Origin: RCIO01 sp040880025 | GTDB lineage: Bacteria > Pseudomonadota > Alphaproteobacteria > Rhizobiales > Rhizobiaceae | NCBI GenBank assembly: GCA_040880025.1 | Contig: JBBDJD010000011.1 | Location: 1 to 64,000 of the forward strand | Length of the DNA: 64,000 bases | Direction of reading: 5' to 3' | Shown here: piece by piece, positions 7,841-16,014 of the stretch | How positions within the stretch are numbered: the stretch's first letter is position 1 | Layout: every line of letters begins with the position of its first letter | Made by a program: the position numbers and the translations under genes | Notes under the pieces: generated by a model | What the model was told of the DNA's origin: nothing | The model's input: only the letters and a program-made list of their open reading frames with translations | Databases searched by the model: none

Positions 7841-8713
7841 TCAGGCTCGGCCGGCCCTTCGCGTGCGCTCCAGTCCGTTTTTCGCGATCGTATGGTTGGG
7901 ATCGTGCTTCAAGGCCTCGGCATAGGAGCGGGCGGCGCGATCGAACTCACCCCTTCTTTCCAGAAGCGCGGCCTGCATGGCCCAGCCTTCGGCGTTGGTC
8001 TTGTCCAGCTTGATGGCCGTGTTGAAGTCGGCCGCCGCGTTTTCGTCGTCGCCCAGCGCCATATAGGACACGCCGCGCCCGTTGTAGCCGTGCGGCTCGC
8101 GCGGGGCGAGCGAGATGGCGGTGGCGAAGTCCTCGATGGCGAATGTATGCTGACGGCTGGTCTGGTAGAGCAGGCCGCGGCCATAATAGGCGCGCGGATC
8201 GGTGGTTCCCTGCTCGATGGCGCGCTGGAAATCGGCGAGTGCCTGCTGGGCACGGTTGTTTTCGCGGTAGATCTCGCCCCGTCCGATCAGCGCCCCGTCG
8301 TAGCTCGGATTGATTTGCAGCGCGCGGTTGTAATCCTGCAGGGCCGCGGCGTCGTCGCCGGTATAGTGCCGGATCAGCGCCCGATTGGCGTAGGCCTGGT
8401 AAAGCGACGGGTTGAGCGCGATCGCCTGGTCGAAATCGGCGATCGCCTGCTCATACTGACCGGATTTGCCGTAGGCTGAGCCGCGGACATTGTAAGCGTT
8501 GGCATCGCGCGGATTGCGGGCGATCACGGCCGACAGGGAGGAGATGTTTTCCTCGGTGCCTTGTTCGGCCTCGATGCGGGTCATGTCCAGCGCAGGGCCG
8601 GTGGACTGGCAGCCTGCCAGGGCGAGTGCGCCGAGGAGCGCCAGAATGGCGAGCGGGCGTCCATTTGCCGGGCGCGGCCGCATATGCCCTGGTCCGTATG
8701 CTGCATCGATCAT
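7841..8713 (-). CDS. TPR-repeat lipoprotein
   Basis: The protein is 290 residues from ATG 8713 (GAGGGG lies upstream); ATG 8683 is an alternative that would begin just before the signal sequence. A lipoprotein signal peptide ends in the lipobox LALAGC, so the mature protein should be anchored by a lipidated Cys. The rest is six consecutive 34-residue tetratricopeptide repeats, for example AYNVRGSAYGKSGQYEQAIA and GYNGRGVSYMALGDDENAAA. Such proteins act as scaffolds, like the NlpI/Tol-associated TPR lipoproteins. The frame stays open upstream through the S21 gene in another phase; that extension is not coding here. Confidence 0.88.
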   Translation of the reverse strand: MIDAAYGPGHMRPRPANGRPLAILALLGALALAGCQSTGPALDMTRIEAEQGTEENISSLSAVIARNPRDANAYNVRGSAYGKSGQYEQAIADFDQAIALNPSLYQAYANRALIRHYTGDDAAALQDYNRALQINPSYDGALIGRGEIYRENNRAQQALADFQRAIEQGTTDPRAYYGRGLLYQTSRQHTFAIEDFATAISLAPREPHGYNGRGVSYMALGDDENAAADFNTAIKLDKTNAEGWAMQAALLERRGEFDRAARSYAEALKHDPNHTIAKNGLERTRRAGRA

Positions 8714-8782
8714 CGTGTTGAAGCCCCTCGTCGGTTTCTGCGTGTCCGCCCAGCGTTTGTAGGGCGCTGGGCCGGAAAAGCA

Positions 8783-8815
8783 AAAGGCGGTGACGGTAAA
8801 CACCGTCCCGCCTTT
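8783..8815 (-). terminator. Rho-independent terminator after rpsU
   Basis: On the minus strand, AAAGGCGG and ACGGT-type arms (8808-8815 with 8783-8790, and 8802-8807 with 8792-8797) form a 14-bp stem with one bulge and a 4-base loop, followed by TTTTGCTTTT. It lies 35 bases after the rpsU stop and before the TPR gene. Confidence 0.8.
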
Positions 8816-8850
8816 ATCGCTATTGGCCGAAAGAGACGAAAAATAGGCGG

Positions 8851-9087
8851 CTAGCGTGCCGGCGCTGCCGGACGTCCGCCGCCCATCAATCCTTCGCGTT
8901 GGGCACGCTTGCGCGCCAGCTTGCGTGCGCGGCGCACGGCTTCCGCCTTTTCGCGGGCGCGCTTCTCGGACGGCTTTTCGTAATGTCCGCGCATCTTCAT
9001 TTCGCGGAATATGCCTTCGCGCTGCATTTTCTTCTTGAGCGCGCGAAGCGCCTGGTCGACGTTGTTGTCGCGGACGAGTACCTGCAC
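8851..9087 (-). CDS. rpsU: 30S ribosomal protein S21
   Basis: The 78-residue basic protein is ribosomal protein S21, part of the small subunit platform near the anti-Shine-Dalgarno end of 16S rRNA. The N-terminus MQVLVRDNNVDQALRALKKK and the segment REGIFREMKMRGHYEKPSEKR are diagnostic. The C-terminus is extended with Arg/Lys and ends in a Gly/Pro/Ala tail, as usual in alphaproteobacteria. The start is a GTG (plus-strand CAC at 9085-9087) preceded by AGGAA. It ends in its own terminator, so it is probably transcribed alone. Confidence 0.96.
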   Translation of the reverse strand: MQVLVRDNNVDQALRALKKKMQREGIFREMKMRGHYEKPSEKRAREKAEAVRRARKLARKRAQREGLMGGGRPAAPAR

Positions 9088-9219
9088 GTGGTGTTCCTGT
9101 TTCCGAAGGCGCCGATTCCTCGCGCGCCATAGCCTAACCGCTTCCGCAGCGTAACCGCCGCGAATTGTGGCGGCTATTAGCAGACAGGCCGGAACTTGTC
9201 GAGTGGAAAGCGTTGACGC

Positions 9220-9594
9220 CTAGCGCGCCAGCAGCCAGGCGATGCGATCCCACGACAGCGCGTAGTGGGCGGCGATCACAACAGCCAGCACGGCGCCGGC
9301 GGTCCGGTGACCCGCGGCGGCAAAGGCCGCCGCGCCGCCGAACAGCACAAGAAACTCGACCGCAAGCCGAAGACCGCCGGGCACGATTACGGGTGCTGAA
9401 CCCGAGCGGCTCGGATCGCCGGGAACATTGAAGACGCCCCACAGCGCCGCCGCCAGCACCGGCAGCGCGATAACCGCCAGCCAGTTCCAGGGCGCGGGCG
9501 CCAGCCGCCATCCGGCGAGACCGAGGCCGGCCAAAGCCGCCAGTTCGAGCAGGAACCGCAATCCCAGATTCCACCATGCAGCCGCCATGCACAT
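9220..9594 (-). CDS. YrdB/DUF2568 family small membrane protein
   Basis: The 124-residue protein has four hydrophobic helices. It carries the DUF2568 pattern: NLGLRFLLELAALAGLGLAGW at the start, then ALWGVFNVPGDPSRSG in the middle, then RLAVEFLVLFGGAAAFAAAGH. The DUF2568 family has no known function. A GGGGGGAAA lies just before the ATG. It lies divergent to soxB. Confidence 0.78.
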   Translation of the reverse strand: MCMAAAWWNLGLRFLLELAALAGLGLAGWRLAPAPWNWLAVIALPVLAAALWGVFNVPGDPSRSGSAPVIVPGGLRLAVEFLVLFGGAAAFAAAGHRTAGAVLAVVIAAHYALSWDRIAWLLAR

Positions 9595-9770
9595 TTCCCC
9601 CCGGCTTTGGCGTCACCAAACACGCGGCGCCGGCCCGAGGCAAGCCGTTGCAATCGTCGCAAACCGCCATATCCCGTCGCAATCAGCGCAAGGCTGGCGG
9701 GCCGCGACAGCTAGTGGTAGGGCGAGATTCCCGGCCGGACCTGGCGCGGGTGATTGTTGCGAGGCCGCCG

Positions 9771-11024
9771 ATGCGCCGTTTTTCCGCTTTTGCCATCGCC
9801 CGCGAGGCGCTGCGCGGTCACAAGGGTTGGGGCGAGCAGTGGGCTTCGCCGGAACCCAGGCCGGAATACGACGTCGTCATCGTCGGCGCCGGCGGGCACG
9901 GTCTCGGCACCGCCTATTATCTCGCTTCCCAGCACGGCATCACCAATGTCGCGGTGGTGGAAAAGGGCTGGCTGGGCGGCGGCAATACGGGGCGCAACAC
10001 CACCATCATCCGCTCCAACTATCTCTACGACGAGAGCGCCGGCATCTATAACCACGCGCTTAATCTGTGGGACGGGCTCAGCCAGGAGCTCAACTACAAC
10101 GTCATGTATTCGGCGCGCGGTGTGATGATGCTGGCGCATAACGAGCACGACCGGCAGGTGTTCAAGCGCCACATCCATTCCAACCGGCTCAATGGCGTCG
10201 ACAATCAGTGGCTGACGCCGGAACAGGCGAAGGCGTTCTGTCCGCCGCTCAACATCTCGCGCGAGGCGCGCTACCCGGTTATGGGTGCGGCGCTGCAGCG
10301 GCGCGGCGGCGTGGCGCGCCACGACGCGGTCGCATGGGGCTATGCGCGCGGCGCGTCGGCGCGTGGCGTCCACATCATCCAGAATTGCGAAGTCACCGGC
10401 GTGAAGCGCGCGGCGAATGGGGCTGTGACCGGCGTTGAAACCACGCGCGGCTTCATCGGGGCGAAGAAGGTCGGCGTCGCCGCGGCCGGGCATTCCTCCG
10501 TCATCATGCAGATGGCCGGCGTCAGGGTGCCGCTCGAGAGCTATCCGCTGCAGGCGCTGGTTTCGGAACCGGTGAAGCCGGTGTTCCCCTGCGTGGTGAT
10601 GTCGAATTCAGTGCACGCCTATATCTCGCAATCCGACAAGGGCGAGCTGGTCATCGGCGCGGGTACCGACCAATACAATTCGTACTCGCAGACCGGCGGC
10701 CTCCACATCCTCACCCACACGCTGGAAGCGATCTGCGAGATGTTTCCCATCTTCACGCGCATGAAGATGCTGCGATCATGGGGCGGCGTGGTGGATGTGA
10801 CGCCCGACCGTTCGCCGATCATGGGAAAGACGCCGGTGCCTGGGCTCTACGTCAATTGCGGCTGGGGCACGGGCGGCTTCAAGGCGACGCCGGGGGCGGC
10901 GCATGCGTTCGCGCATACCATCGCGCGCGACGAGCCGCACCCGGTCAATGCCGGCTTCACGCTTGAGCGGTTCCGCACCGGCCGGCTGATCGACGAAGCC
11001 GCCGCCGCCGCCGTGGCGCATTAG
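9771..11024 (+). CDS. soxB: Sarcosine oxidase subunit beta
   Basis: The 417-residue flavoprotein subunit of heterotetrameric sarcosine oxidase oxidises N-methylglycine to glycine, with formaldehyde passed to tetrahydrofolate, and makes peroxide. ATG 9771 gives the usual SoxB N-terminus MRRFSAFAIAREALRGHKGW; the longer open frame upstream is not coding. The FAD-binding GxGxxG is G39-A-G41-G-H-G44. The covalent-FMN/FAD region and the C-terminal GWGTGGFKATPGAAHAFAH motif are present. It is the first gene of soxB-soxD-soxA-soxG, with 15 bases to soxD. Confidence 0.96.
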   Translation: MRRFSAFAIAREALRGHKGWGEQWASPEPRPEYDVVIVGAGGHGLGTAYYLASQHGITNVAVVEKGWLGGGNTGRNTTIIRSNYLYDESAGIYNHALNLWDGLSQELNYNVMYSARGVMMLAHNEHDRQVFKRHIHSNRLNGVDNQWLTPEQAKAFCPPLNISREARYPVMGAALQRRGGVARHDAVAWGYARGASARGVHIIQNCEVTGVKRAANGAVTGVETTRGFIGAKKVGVAAAGHSSVIMQMAGVRVPLESYPLQALVSEPVKPVFPCVVMSNSVHAYISQSDKGELVIGAGTDQYNSYSQTGGLHILTHTLEAICEMFPIFTRMKMLRSWGGVVDVTPDRSPIMGKTPVPGLYVNCGWGTGGFKATPGAAHAFAHTIARDEPHPVNAGFTLERFRTGRLIDEAAAAAVAH

Positions 11025-11039
11025 GGAGCGGCTGCCAGA

Positions 11040-11486
11040 ATGCTTCTCATCCATTGCCCCTATTGCAAGGAAGACCGGCCGGAGCTCGAGTTCCGCCACG
11101 CCGGGCAGGCGCATGTCGCGCGGCCTTCCAACATCGCCGGGATTTCCGACGAGGCGTTCGAGGACTATTTCTTCATCCGCGACAACCCGAAGGGCCTGTA
11201 TTTCGAGCGGTGGCGCCATATCCATGGCTGCGCGCGCTTCTTCAATGCCGCGCGGAACACGGTGACCGACCGTTTCGTGGCAACCTACAAGGCGGGTGAG
11301 AAGAGGCCGGATCTGTCGCGTGTGGCAGACGCCGCGCGCGCGGCCTACGCCAATGTCGAGCCGGCAAAGCTCAACAGGCGTCCGGTGAAGAGCAAGCCGG
11401 CGGTCAAGGCCACACCAGCCAAGCGCGTGGCGGCGAAAGGCAAGACTGCCGCAAAGGCAAAGCCGCGCGGGGCGAAGAAACAATGA
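11040..11486 (+). CDS. soxD: Sarcosine oxidase subunit delta with basic C-terminal tail
   Basis: The protein is 148 residues long. The first ~95 are a normal SoxD zinc subunit: MLLIHCPYCKEDRPELEF gives the CxxC pair, and HIHGCARFFNAARNT supplies further ligands and the contact to the other subunits. After about residue 105 there is a low-complexity tail of Lys, Ala, Pro and Arg (for example KSKPAVKATPAKRVAAKGK), which typical SoxD proteins of about 90-110 residues lack or have much shorter. The stop overlaps the soxA start by 4 bases (ATGA). The tail looks like histone H1-like basic repeats and is the unusual feature here. Confidence 0.93.
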   Translation: MLLIHCPYCKEDRPELEFRHAGQAHVARPSNIAGISDEAFEDYFFIRDNPKGLYFERWRHIHGCARFFNAARNTVTDRFVATYKAGEKRPDLSRVADAARAAYANVEPAKLNRRPVKSKPAVKATPAKRVAAKGKTAAKAKPRGAKKQ

Positions 11487-14464
11487 CCGCCATTCGTCTC
11501 CCCGATACAGGCCGGCTGACCCCGGCGCGCGAGGTCCGCTTTTCCTTCGACGGCAAGCCGATGACCGGGCTCGAAGGCGACACGCTCGCCTCGGCGCTGC
11601 TCGCCAACGGTGTTCATCTCGTCGGCCGTTCGTTCAAGTATCACCGTCCGCGCGGCATCCTGTCGGCGGGTTCGGAGGAACCCAACGCGCTGGTCGGCAT
11701 TCATCGCGACGCGGCGCGGCGAACGCCCAATGTGCGGGCGACCGTGCAGGAGCTCTATGACGGGCTCGAAGCGGTGTCGCAGAACCGCTGGCCGTCGCTT
11801 TCCTTCGACACTGGTGCTGTCAACGACCTCGCCGCGCCGTTCTTTTCAGCCGGCTTCTACTACAAGACCTTCATGTGGCCGAAGATCGCCTGGAAGCGGA
11901 TTTACGAGCCCAACATCCGCGCCGCGGCCGGCCTTGGCGTCGCGCCCACCGAGCCGGACCCGGACCACTATGTCTCCCGCTATGCGCATTGCGACGTGCT
12001 GGTGGTCGGCGGCGGCGCGGCGGGCATCGTGGCCGCACTCGCGGCGGGCGAGGCGGGCGCGTCCGTCATCCTGGCCGATGAGCAGGCGGAGATCGGTGGC
12101 GCGCTGCGCTATGAGGCGGGTGCCGCGATCGACGGGCAGAACGGATGGTCCTGGGCCAAGGCGCAGATGGCGCGACTGGCCGCGCTTCCAAATGTCCGAG
12201 TGCTTACGCGCTGCACGGCTTTCGGATACCACGCGCAGAATATGGTGGCGCTGGTCGAACGTCTGACCGACCATCTCGCCAGTCCGGCGCCGGACATGCC
12301 GCGCGAGCGCATGTGGCAAGTTAGAGCCAGGCGCGTCATCCTCGCAACCGGCGCGATCGAGCGGCACATGGTGTTTCCGGGCAACGACCGGCCGGGCGTC
12401 ATGCTGGCCGGCGCGGCGCGCGCCTATCTCAATCATTACGGCGTCGCGGTCGGAAAACGCATCGGCATCTATACCGCGAACGATTCCGCCTACTATGCCG
12501 CGCTCGACCTGAAGCGGGCGGGTCAGCGGGTGCAGGTCATCGTCGATCTGCGCGACGATCCGAAGAGCCCGGTGGTCGAGGAGGCGCGCGCCGCCGGCAT
12601 CGAGGTGCTGATCGGCCACGGTGTCGTTGCCACCAATGGACGGCTGCGCATTTCCGGTCTGATCACCCGGCCCGCCGGCGGCGCCCGCGAGCGCAGCTAT
12701 TCCGTCGATGCGCTTTTGACTTCCGCCGGTTGGACGCCGTCGGTGCATCTGTTCTCGCAATCGCGCGGCAAGCTTTCATTCGATGCAAGCCGGCAAATCT
12801 TCCTGCCCGGCGAGGCCGTGCAGGATTGCGTATCCATCGGCGCCTGCAATGGCGCGGAGCGGCTCGCCGACGCGCTGGAGGCAGGCTATGCGGCGGGCGA
12901 GGCTGCCGCCGGCAAGTCCCGTGCGCGCTCCAGGAAAACGCCGGAAATGGTGTCGGAATCCTGGGCGGGCGGCATGGCGGGCGCCGGACCGGGCGCCGGA
13001 CCCGACGATCGCGCCCGCGCCTTCATCGATTTCCAGAACGACGTCACCGCGAAGGATATTCGCCAGGCGGTGCGTGAGGGCATGCATTCGATCGAACATG
13101 TGAAGCGCTTCACCACCAACGGCATGGCGACCGACCAGGGCAAGACGTCGAACCTGCACGGTCTGGCGATCGCGGCCGAGGCGCTCGACAAGCCGATCCC
13201 GGAAGTCGGTCTCACGACGTTCCGCCAGCCGTTCACGCCGGTCACCTTCGGCGCGCTGGTCGGCCACGGGCGCGGCGCGCTGTTCGACGTCACGCGCCGG
13301 ACCGCCATGCACCAATGGGCGCAAGACCAGGGCGCGGTGTTCGAGGATGTCGGCAACTGGAAGCGGGCCTGGTATTTCCCGCGCGCCGGCGAGGACATGC
13401 ACGCGGCGGTGGCGCGCGAATGCCGCACGGTGCGCGCGGCTGCCGGCATTTTCGACGCCTCGACGCTGGGCAAGATCGAGGTGGTTGGCCCCGACGCCGC
13501 GGCCTTCCTCGAACTCATGTACACCAACCCCTGGCAGAAGCTTGGCATTGGCCGCTGCCGCTACGGGCTGATGCTGCGCGAGGACGGTTTCATCTATGAC
13601 GACGGCGTCATCGGCCGGCTGGCCGAGGACCGCTTCCATGTCACCACGACCACGGGCGGCGCGCCGCGCGTTCTCCAGCACATGGAGGACTATCTGCAGA
13701 CCGAGTTCCCGCTGCTGAACGTCTGGCTCACTTCGACGTCCGAGCAATGGGCGGTGATCGCTGTGCAGGGGCCGAAGGCGCGACAGATCATCGAGCCTCT
13801 CGTGGACGATTGCGACATTTCCGATGAGGCGATGCCGCATATGTCGGTGCGCGAGTGCCGGCTGGCGGGCGCGCCGGCAAGGCTGTTCCGCATGTCGTTC
13901 ACCGGCGAGCGCGGCTTCGAGATCAACGTGCCGGCCGATTACGGGCAGGCGGTCATGGAGGCGGTGTTCGCCGAAGCCCAGAAGCACGGCGCCTGCATGT
14001 ACGGCACGGAGACCATGCACGTGCTGCGCGCCGAAAAGGGCTATATCATCGTCGGCCAGGAGACCGACGGCACGGTGACCCCGAACGATTGCGGGCTCGA
14101 CTGGGCGATCGGCGGGAAGAAGACCGATTTCGTCGGCATTCGCGGCCTGATGCGGCCCGACCTCGTCGCTTCCGGCCGCAAGCAGCTTGTCGGCCTTTTG
14201 ACCAAAAACCCGAAGCAGTCGCTGGAAGAAGGCGCGCAACTCGTCGCCAATCCGAAACAGGCGGTGCCAATGACCATGATCGGCCATGTCAGTTCTGCCT
14301 ACTGGTCGGAGGCGCTGGGCAGGTCATTCGCCCTGGCGCTGGTGCAGGATGGCCGCGCCCGCATGGGCGAAACGCTCCATGTGCCGATGCCCGGGCGCAC
14401 CATCGAGGTCGAGGTGACCGGCACGGTGTTTTACGACGAGGCAGGGGAGAAGCTGCATGGCTAG
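11483..14464 (+). CDS. soxA: Sarcosine oxidase subunit alpha
   Basis: The 993-residue large subunit binds NAD+ and tetrahydrofolate. In order it shows: a ferredoxin-like N-terminal domain (FSFDGKPMTGLEGDTLASALLANG, then RSFKYHRPRGI); a nucleotide-binding fold with LVVGGGAAG around residues 173-181; and from about residue 600 a GcvT-like aminomethyltransferase domain with GxxRxxW-type folate residues and YGTETMHVLRAEKGYIIVG. The latter domain converts the methyl group to 5,10-methylene-tetrahydrofolate. It overlaps soxD by 4 bases and soxG by 8. The length is normal for the family. Confidence 0.97.
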   Translation: MTAIRLPDTGRLTPAREVRFSFDGKPMTGLEGDTLASALLANGVHLVGRSFKYHRPRGILSAGSEEPNALVGIHRDAARRTPNVRATVQELYDGLEAVSQNRWPSLSFDTGAVNDLAAPFFSAGFYYKTFMWPKIAWKRIYEPNIRAAAGLGVAPTEPDPDHYVSRYAHCDVLVVGGGAAGIVAALAAGEAGASVILADEQAEIGGALRYEAGAAIDGQNGWSWAKAQMARLAALPNVRVLTRCTAFGYHAQNMVALVERLTDHLASPAPDMPRERMWQVRARRVILATGAIERHMVFPGNDRPGVMLAGAARAYLNHYGVAVGKRIGIYTANDSAYYAALDLKRAGQRVQVIVDLRDDPKSPVVEEARAAGIEVLIGHGVVATNGRLRISGLITRPAGGARERSYSVDALLTSAGWTPSVHLFSQSRGKLSFDASRQIFLPGEAVQDCVSIGACNGAERLADALEAGYAAGEAAAGKSRARSRKTPEMVSESWAGGMAGAGPGAGPDDRARAFIDFQNDVTAKDIRQAVREGMHSIEHVKRFTTNGMATDQGKTSNLHGLAIAAEALDKPIPEVGLTTFRQPFTPVTFGALVGHGRGALFDVTRRTAMHQWAQDQGAVFEDVGNWKRAWYFPRAGEDMHAAVARECRTVRAAAGIFDASTLGKIEVVGPDAAAFLELMYTNPWQKLGIGRCRYGLMLREDGFIYDDGVIGRLAEDRFHVTTTTGGAPRVLQHMEDYLQTEFPLLNVWLTSTSEQWAVIAVQGPKARQIIEPLVDDCDISDEAMPHMSVRECRLAGAPARLFRMSFTGERGFEINVPADYGQAVMEAVFAEAQKHGACMYGTETMHVLRAEKGYIIVGQETDGTVTPNDCGLDWAIGGKKTDFVGIRGLMRPDLVASGRKQLVGLLTKNPKQSLEEGAQLVANPKQAVPMTMIGHVSSAYWSEALGRSFALALVQDGRARMGETLHVPMPGRTIEVEVTGTVFYDEAGEKLHG

Positions 14465-15044
14465 GCGCGCGCAACCCGCGATGCCCTCGGCATCCGCGTT
14501 TTTACCTCCCGCCCGCGCGGCCGTCCTGGCCGGGCGAATCGCGGTCCACCCCGCCGTCAGCGTCACGCCGGGCGGGCCCGCGTCGCGCGTTGCGCTGCGC
14601 GCGCCGCAAAAATCGCGCGCCGCGCTGTCGCGTGCGCTCGGCCTGCAACTGCCGGACAAGCCCAGGGCCACCGCGGTCAAGGGCAGCCGGGCCGCGCTGT
14701 GGCTCGGGCCGGATGAGTGGCTGGTGCTCGACGCGCCGGACGCCGATCCGATGGCGGCGCTGAAGCCGGTTTCGGCGCTGCATTCGGCGGTCGATGTCTC
14801 CCACCGCAACCAGTCGATCACCGTGGCGGGGCCGGGCGCGGAAGCCGCGCTCGGCGCCGGCTGTCCGCTCGACCTGTCCCCGGCGGCGTTTCCCACCGGC
14901 GCGGCCACGCGAACGGTGTTCGGCAAGGCCGAGATCGTGCTGTGGCGAACCGAGGCGGAGACCTTCCGCGTCGAGTGCTGGCGCTCCTTCGCCGACTACT
15001 GCTTCACGCTGCTTGCCGAAGGTGCGCGCGACGCGGCGATTTGA
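14457..15044 (+). CDS. soxG: Sarcosine oxidase subunit gamma
   Basis: The 195-residue protein matches the gamma subunit, a small GcvT-fold-like partner that sits on the large subunit. Recognisable blocks are ALWLGPDEWLVLDAPD, DVSHRNQSITVAGPGAEAAL and FRVECWRSFADYCFTLLAEG. It overlaps the soxA end by 8 bases, so coupling is likely. It is the last of the four structural genes. No formyl-THF deformylase or folD gene follows within the window, unlike in some sox operons. Confidence 0.92.
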   Translation: MARRAQPAMPSASAFLPPARAAVLAGRIAVHPAVSVTPGGPASRVALRAPQKSRAALSRALGLQLPDKPRATAVKGSRAALWLGPDEWLVLDAPDADPMAALKPVSALHSAVDVSHRNQSITVAGPGAEAALGAGCPLDLSPAAFPTGAATRTVFGKAEIVLWRTEAETFRVECWRSFADYCFTLLAEGARDAAI

Positions 15045-15116
15045 CGGTCGCGGCGGGAACCTGCCACCCTGTTTGTCCGTTTAGCACGTGAATTCCTCCA
15101 AACAGTGGACTGCCTC

Positions 15117-15317
15117 ATGAATCACGCCAATGACGACAAGAAGCGTCCCGGCACCGAAAAGCCGCACAAGACCGACGATCACAAGCCGACCCGCGATGAG
15201 CTCGACGAGGAGCTTGACGAGGCGCTAGAGGATAGTTTTCCGGCCTCCGATCCCGCATCGATGACCCGCACCTCGACGCCGGGCAAGCCGAACGACAAGC
15301 CGAAAAGGCGCGGCTGA
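15117..15317 (+). CDS. Small acidic/basic hypothetical protein
   Basis: The protein is 66 residues from ATG 15117; an in-frame GTG at 15105 is less likely. The chain is very hydrophilic and probably disordered. The Lys/Asp-rich N-terminus leads to an acidic core, ELDEELDEALEDSFPASDPAS, and a basic C-terminus. The EDSFPASDPAS-type motif recurs in many short proteobacterial proteins, but I do not know a function. It follows soxG by 72 bases and may be separately transcribed. Confidence 0.7.
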   Translation: MNHANDDKKRPGTEKPHKTDDHKPTRDELDEELDEALEDSFPASDPASMTRTSTPGKPNDKPKRRG

Positions 15318-15350
15318 GCGGAAGGCCCGTCGCGCAAGCTGCTGCTCGCC

Positions 15351-15527
15351 CTACCCGCCCCGCCGCATCTTCACCACGGCGCCGACCAGCCCGAGCAGGC
15401 AGGCGGCGATCGCGACATATTGGATTGTCGCCAGCGCCGTGCTCGGCGCCTCGTCGGCCGAAAGGATCAGCCAGCCCATCAGGACGAGCCCGACCGTGCT
15501 GATGATTGCGGATGTCTTCGGTGTCAC
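15351..15527 (-). CDS. Small two-helix membrane protein
   Basis: The protein is 58 residues from GTG 15527, chosen because AGGGAGG lies upstream and the hydrophobic core begins soon after; the longer frame runs into the palindromic repeat. It has two predicted transmembrane segments, TSAIISTVGLVLMGWLIL and YVAIAACLLGLVGAVV, joined by a short polar loop, and ends in a basic RRGG. No family is recognised. It is convergent with the preceding small gene. Confidence 0.5.
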   Translation of the reverse strand: MTPKTSAIISTVGLVLMGWLILSADEAPSTALATIQYVAIAACLLGLVGAVVKMRRGG

Positions 15528-15571
15528 CGGCGCTGCCTCCCTTGCCCCGAGGCGGAAAGTGGAACGGCGTA

Positions 15572-15725
15572 CCCCCCTCTGTCCTGCCGGACATCTCCCC
15601 CACAAGGAGGGAGATTGGCAGCTTCGGCGCTGGCTCTTCTCCTGAGACGTTGGCGATTGACGAAAGCCGTCGCGATGGCTGATCTCCCCACCCGTGGGGG
15701 AGATGTCCGGCAGGACAGAGGGGGG
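15572..15725. repeat. 154-bp palindromic intergenic element with 29-bp perfect inverted ends
   Basis: The outer 29 bases at 15572-15600 are the exact reverse complement of 15697-15725. The similarity continues imperfectly inward for about 20 more bases. Each arm contains its own smaller hairpin (around CTCCCCCAC...GGGAGAT), so the transcript could fold into a cloverleaf. The ends CCCCCCTCTGTCCTGCC resemble dispersed palindromic elements I associate with Mesorhizobium-type genomes. The position is intergenic, between the small membrane protein and the MFS gene. No transposase or target duplication is seen. Confidence 0.8.
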
Positions 15726-15818
15726 CGCGAAGGGGCACAGCCACCTCCAACGGCGTCACATCCCTGTCCGGGACCCATTCCGTGACATCACAACCCGCTG
15801 ACCTGAAAGGACACGCCC

Positions 15819-15974
15819 ATGCTCAAACCCGTCAAACTCCCGTCCGCCGTCCTCGCCGCGCTGAACGACCATCCGACTTCGCTTCGCTCGGCGGCCCTCC
15901 CCTCACGTGGAGGGAAAACTGGCCCAGCCGGTCGATCCACGCTGAGTCTGGCCCCCGCATGCGCCTTGCCCTAG
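15819..15974 (+). pseudogene. Possible gene remnant, 51-codon frame
   Basis: GAAAGGA precedes ATG 15819, and the first ~18 residues (MLKPVKLPSAVLAALNDHP) look like a genuine protein start. From about 15870 the frame changes to repeat-like DNA (TCGGCGGCCCTCCCCTCACGTGGAGGG) and stops at 15972-15974. It may be the 5' end of a gene broken by a repeat insertion or deletion. The evidence is weak and I do not recognise the family. The rest of the 15528-16014 gap holds the palindromic element and nothing else I can name. Confidence 0.3.
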
Positions 15975-16014
15975 TTTTCGCCGCCTTGGCCGCGCGCGGC
16001 CGCCGGAGACCTTC

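Noticed and set aside
9640..9765. Repeated TCGCAA/TTGCGA words upstream of soxB as possible regulator sites
   Set aside because: The words are short, irregularly spaced and common in this composition, so I could not support an operator.
9576..9770. Upstream extension of soxB
   Set aside because: The residues before ATG 9771 are not SoxB-like, and the shorter form has the normal 417-residue length.
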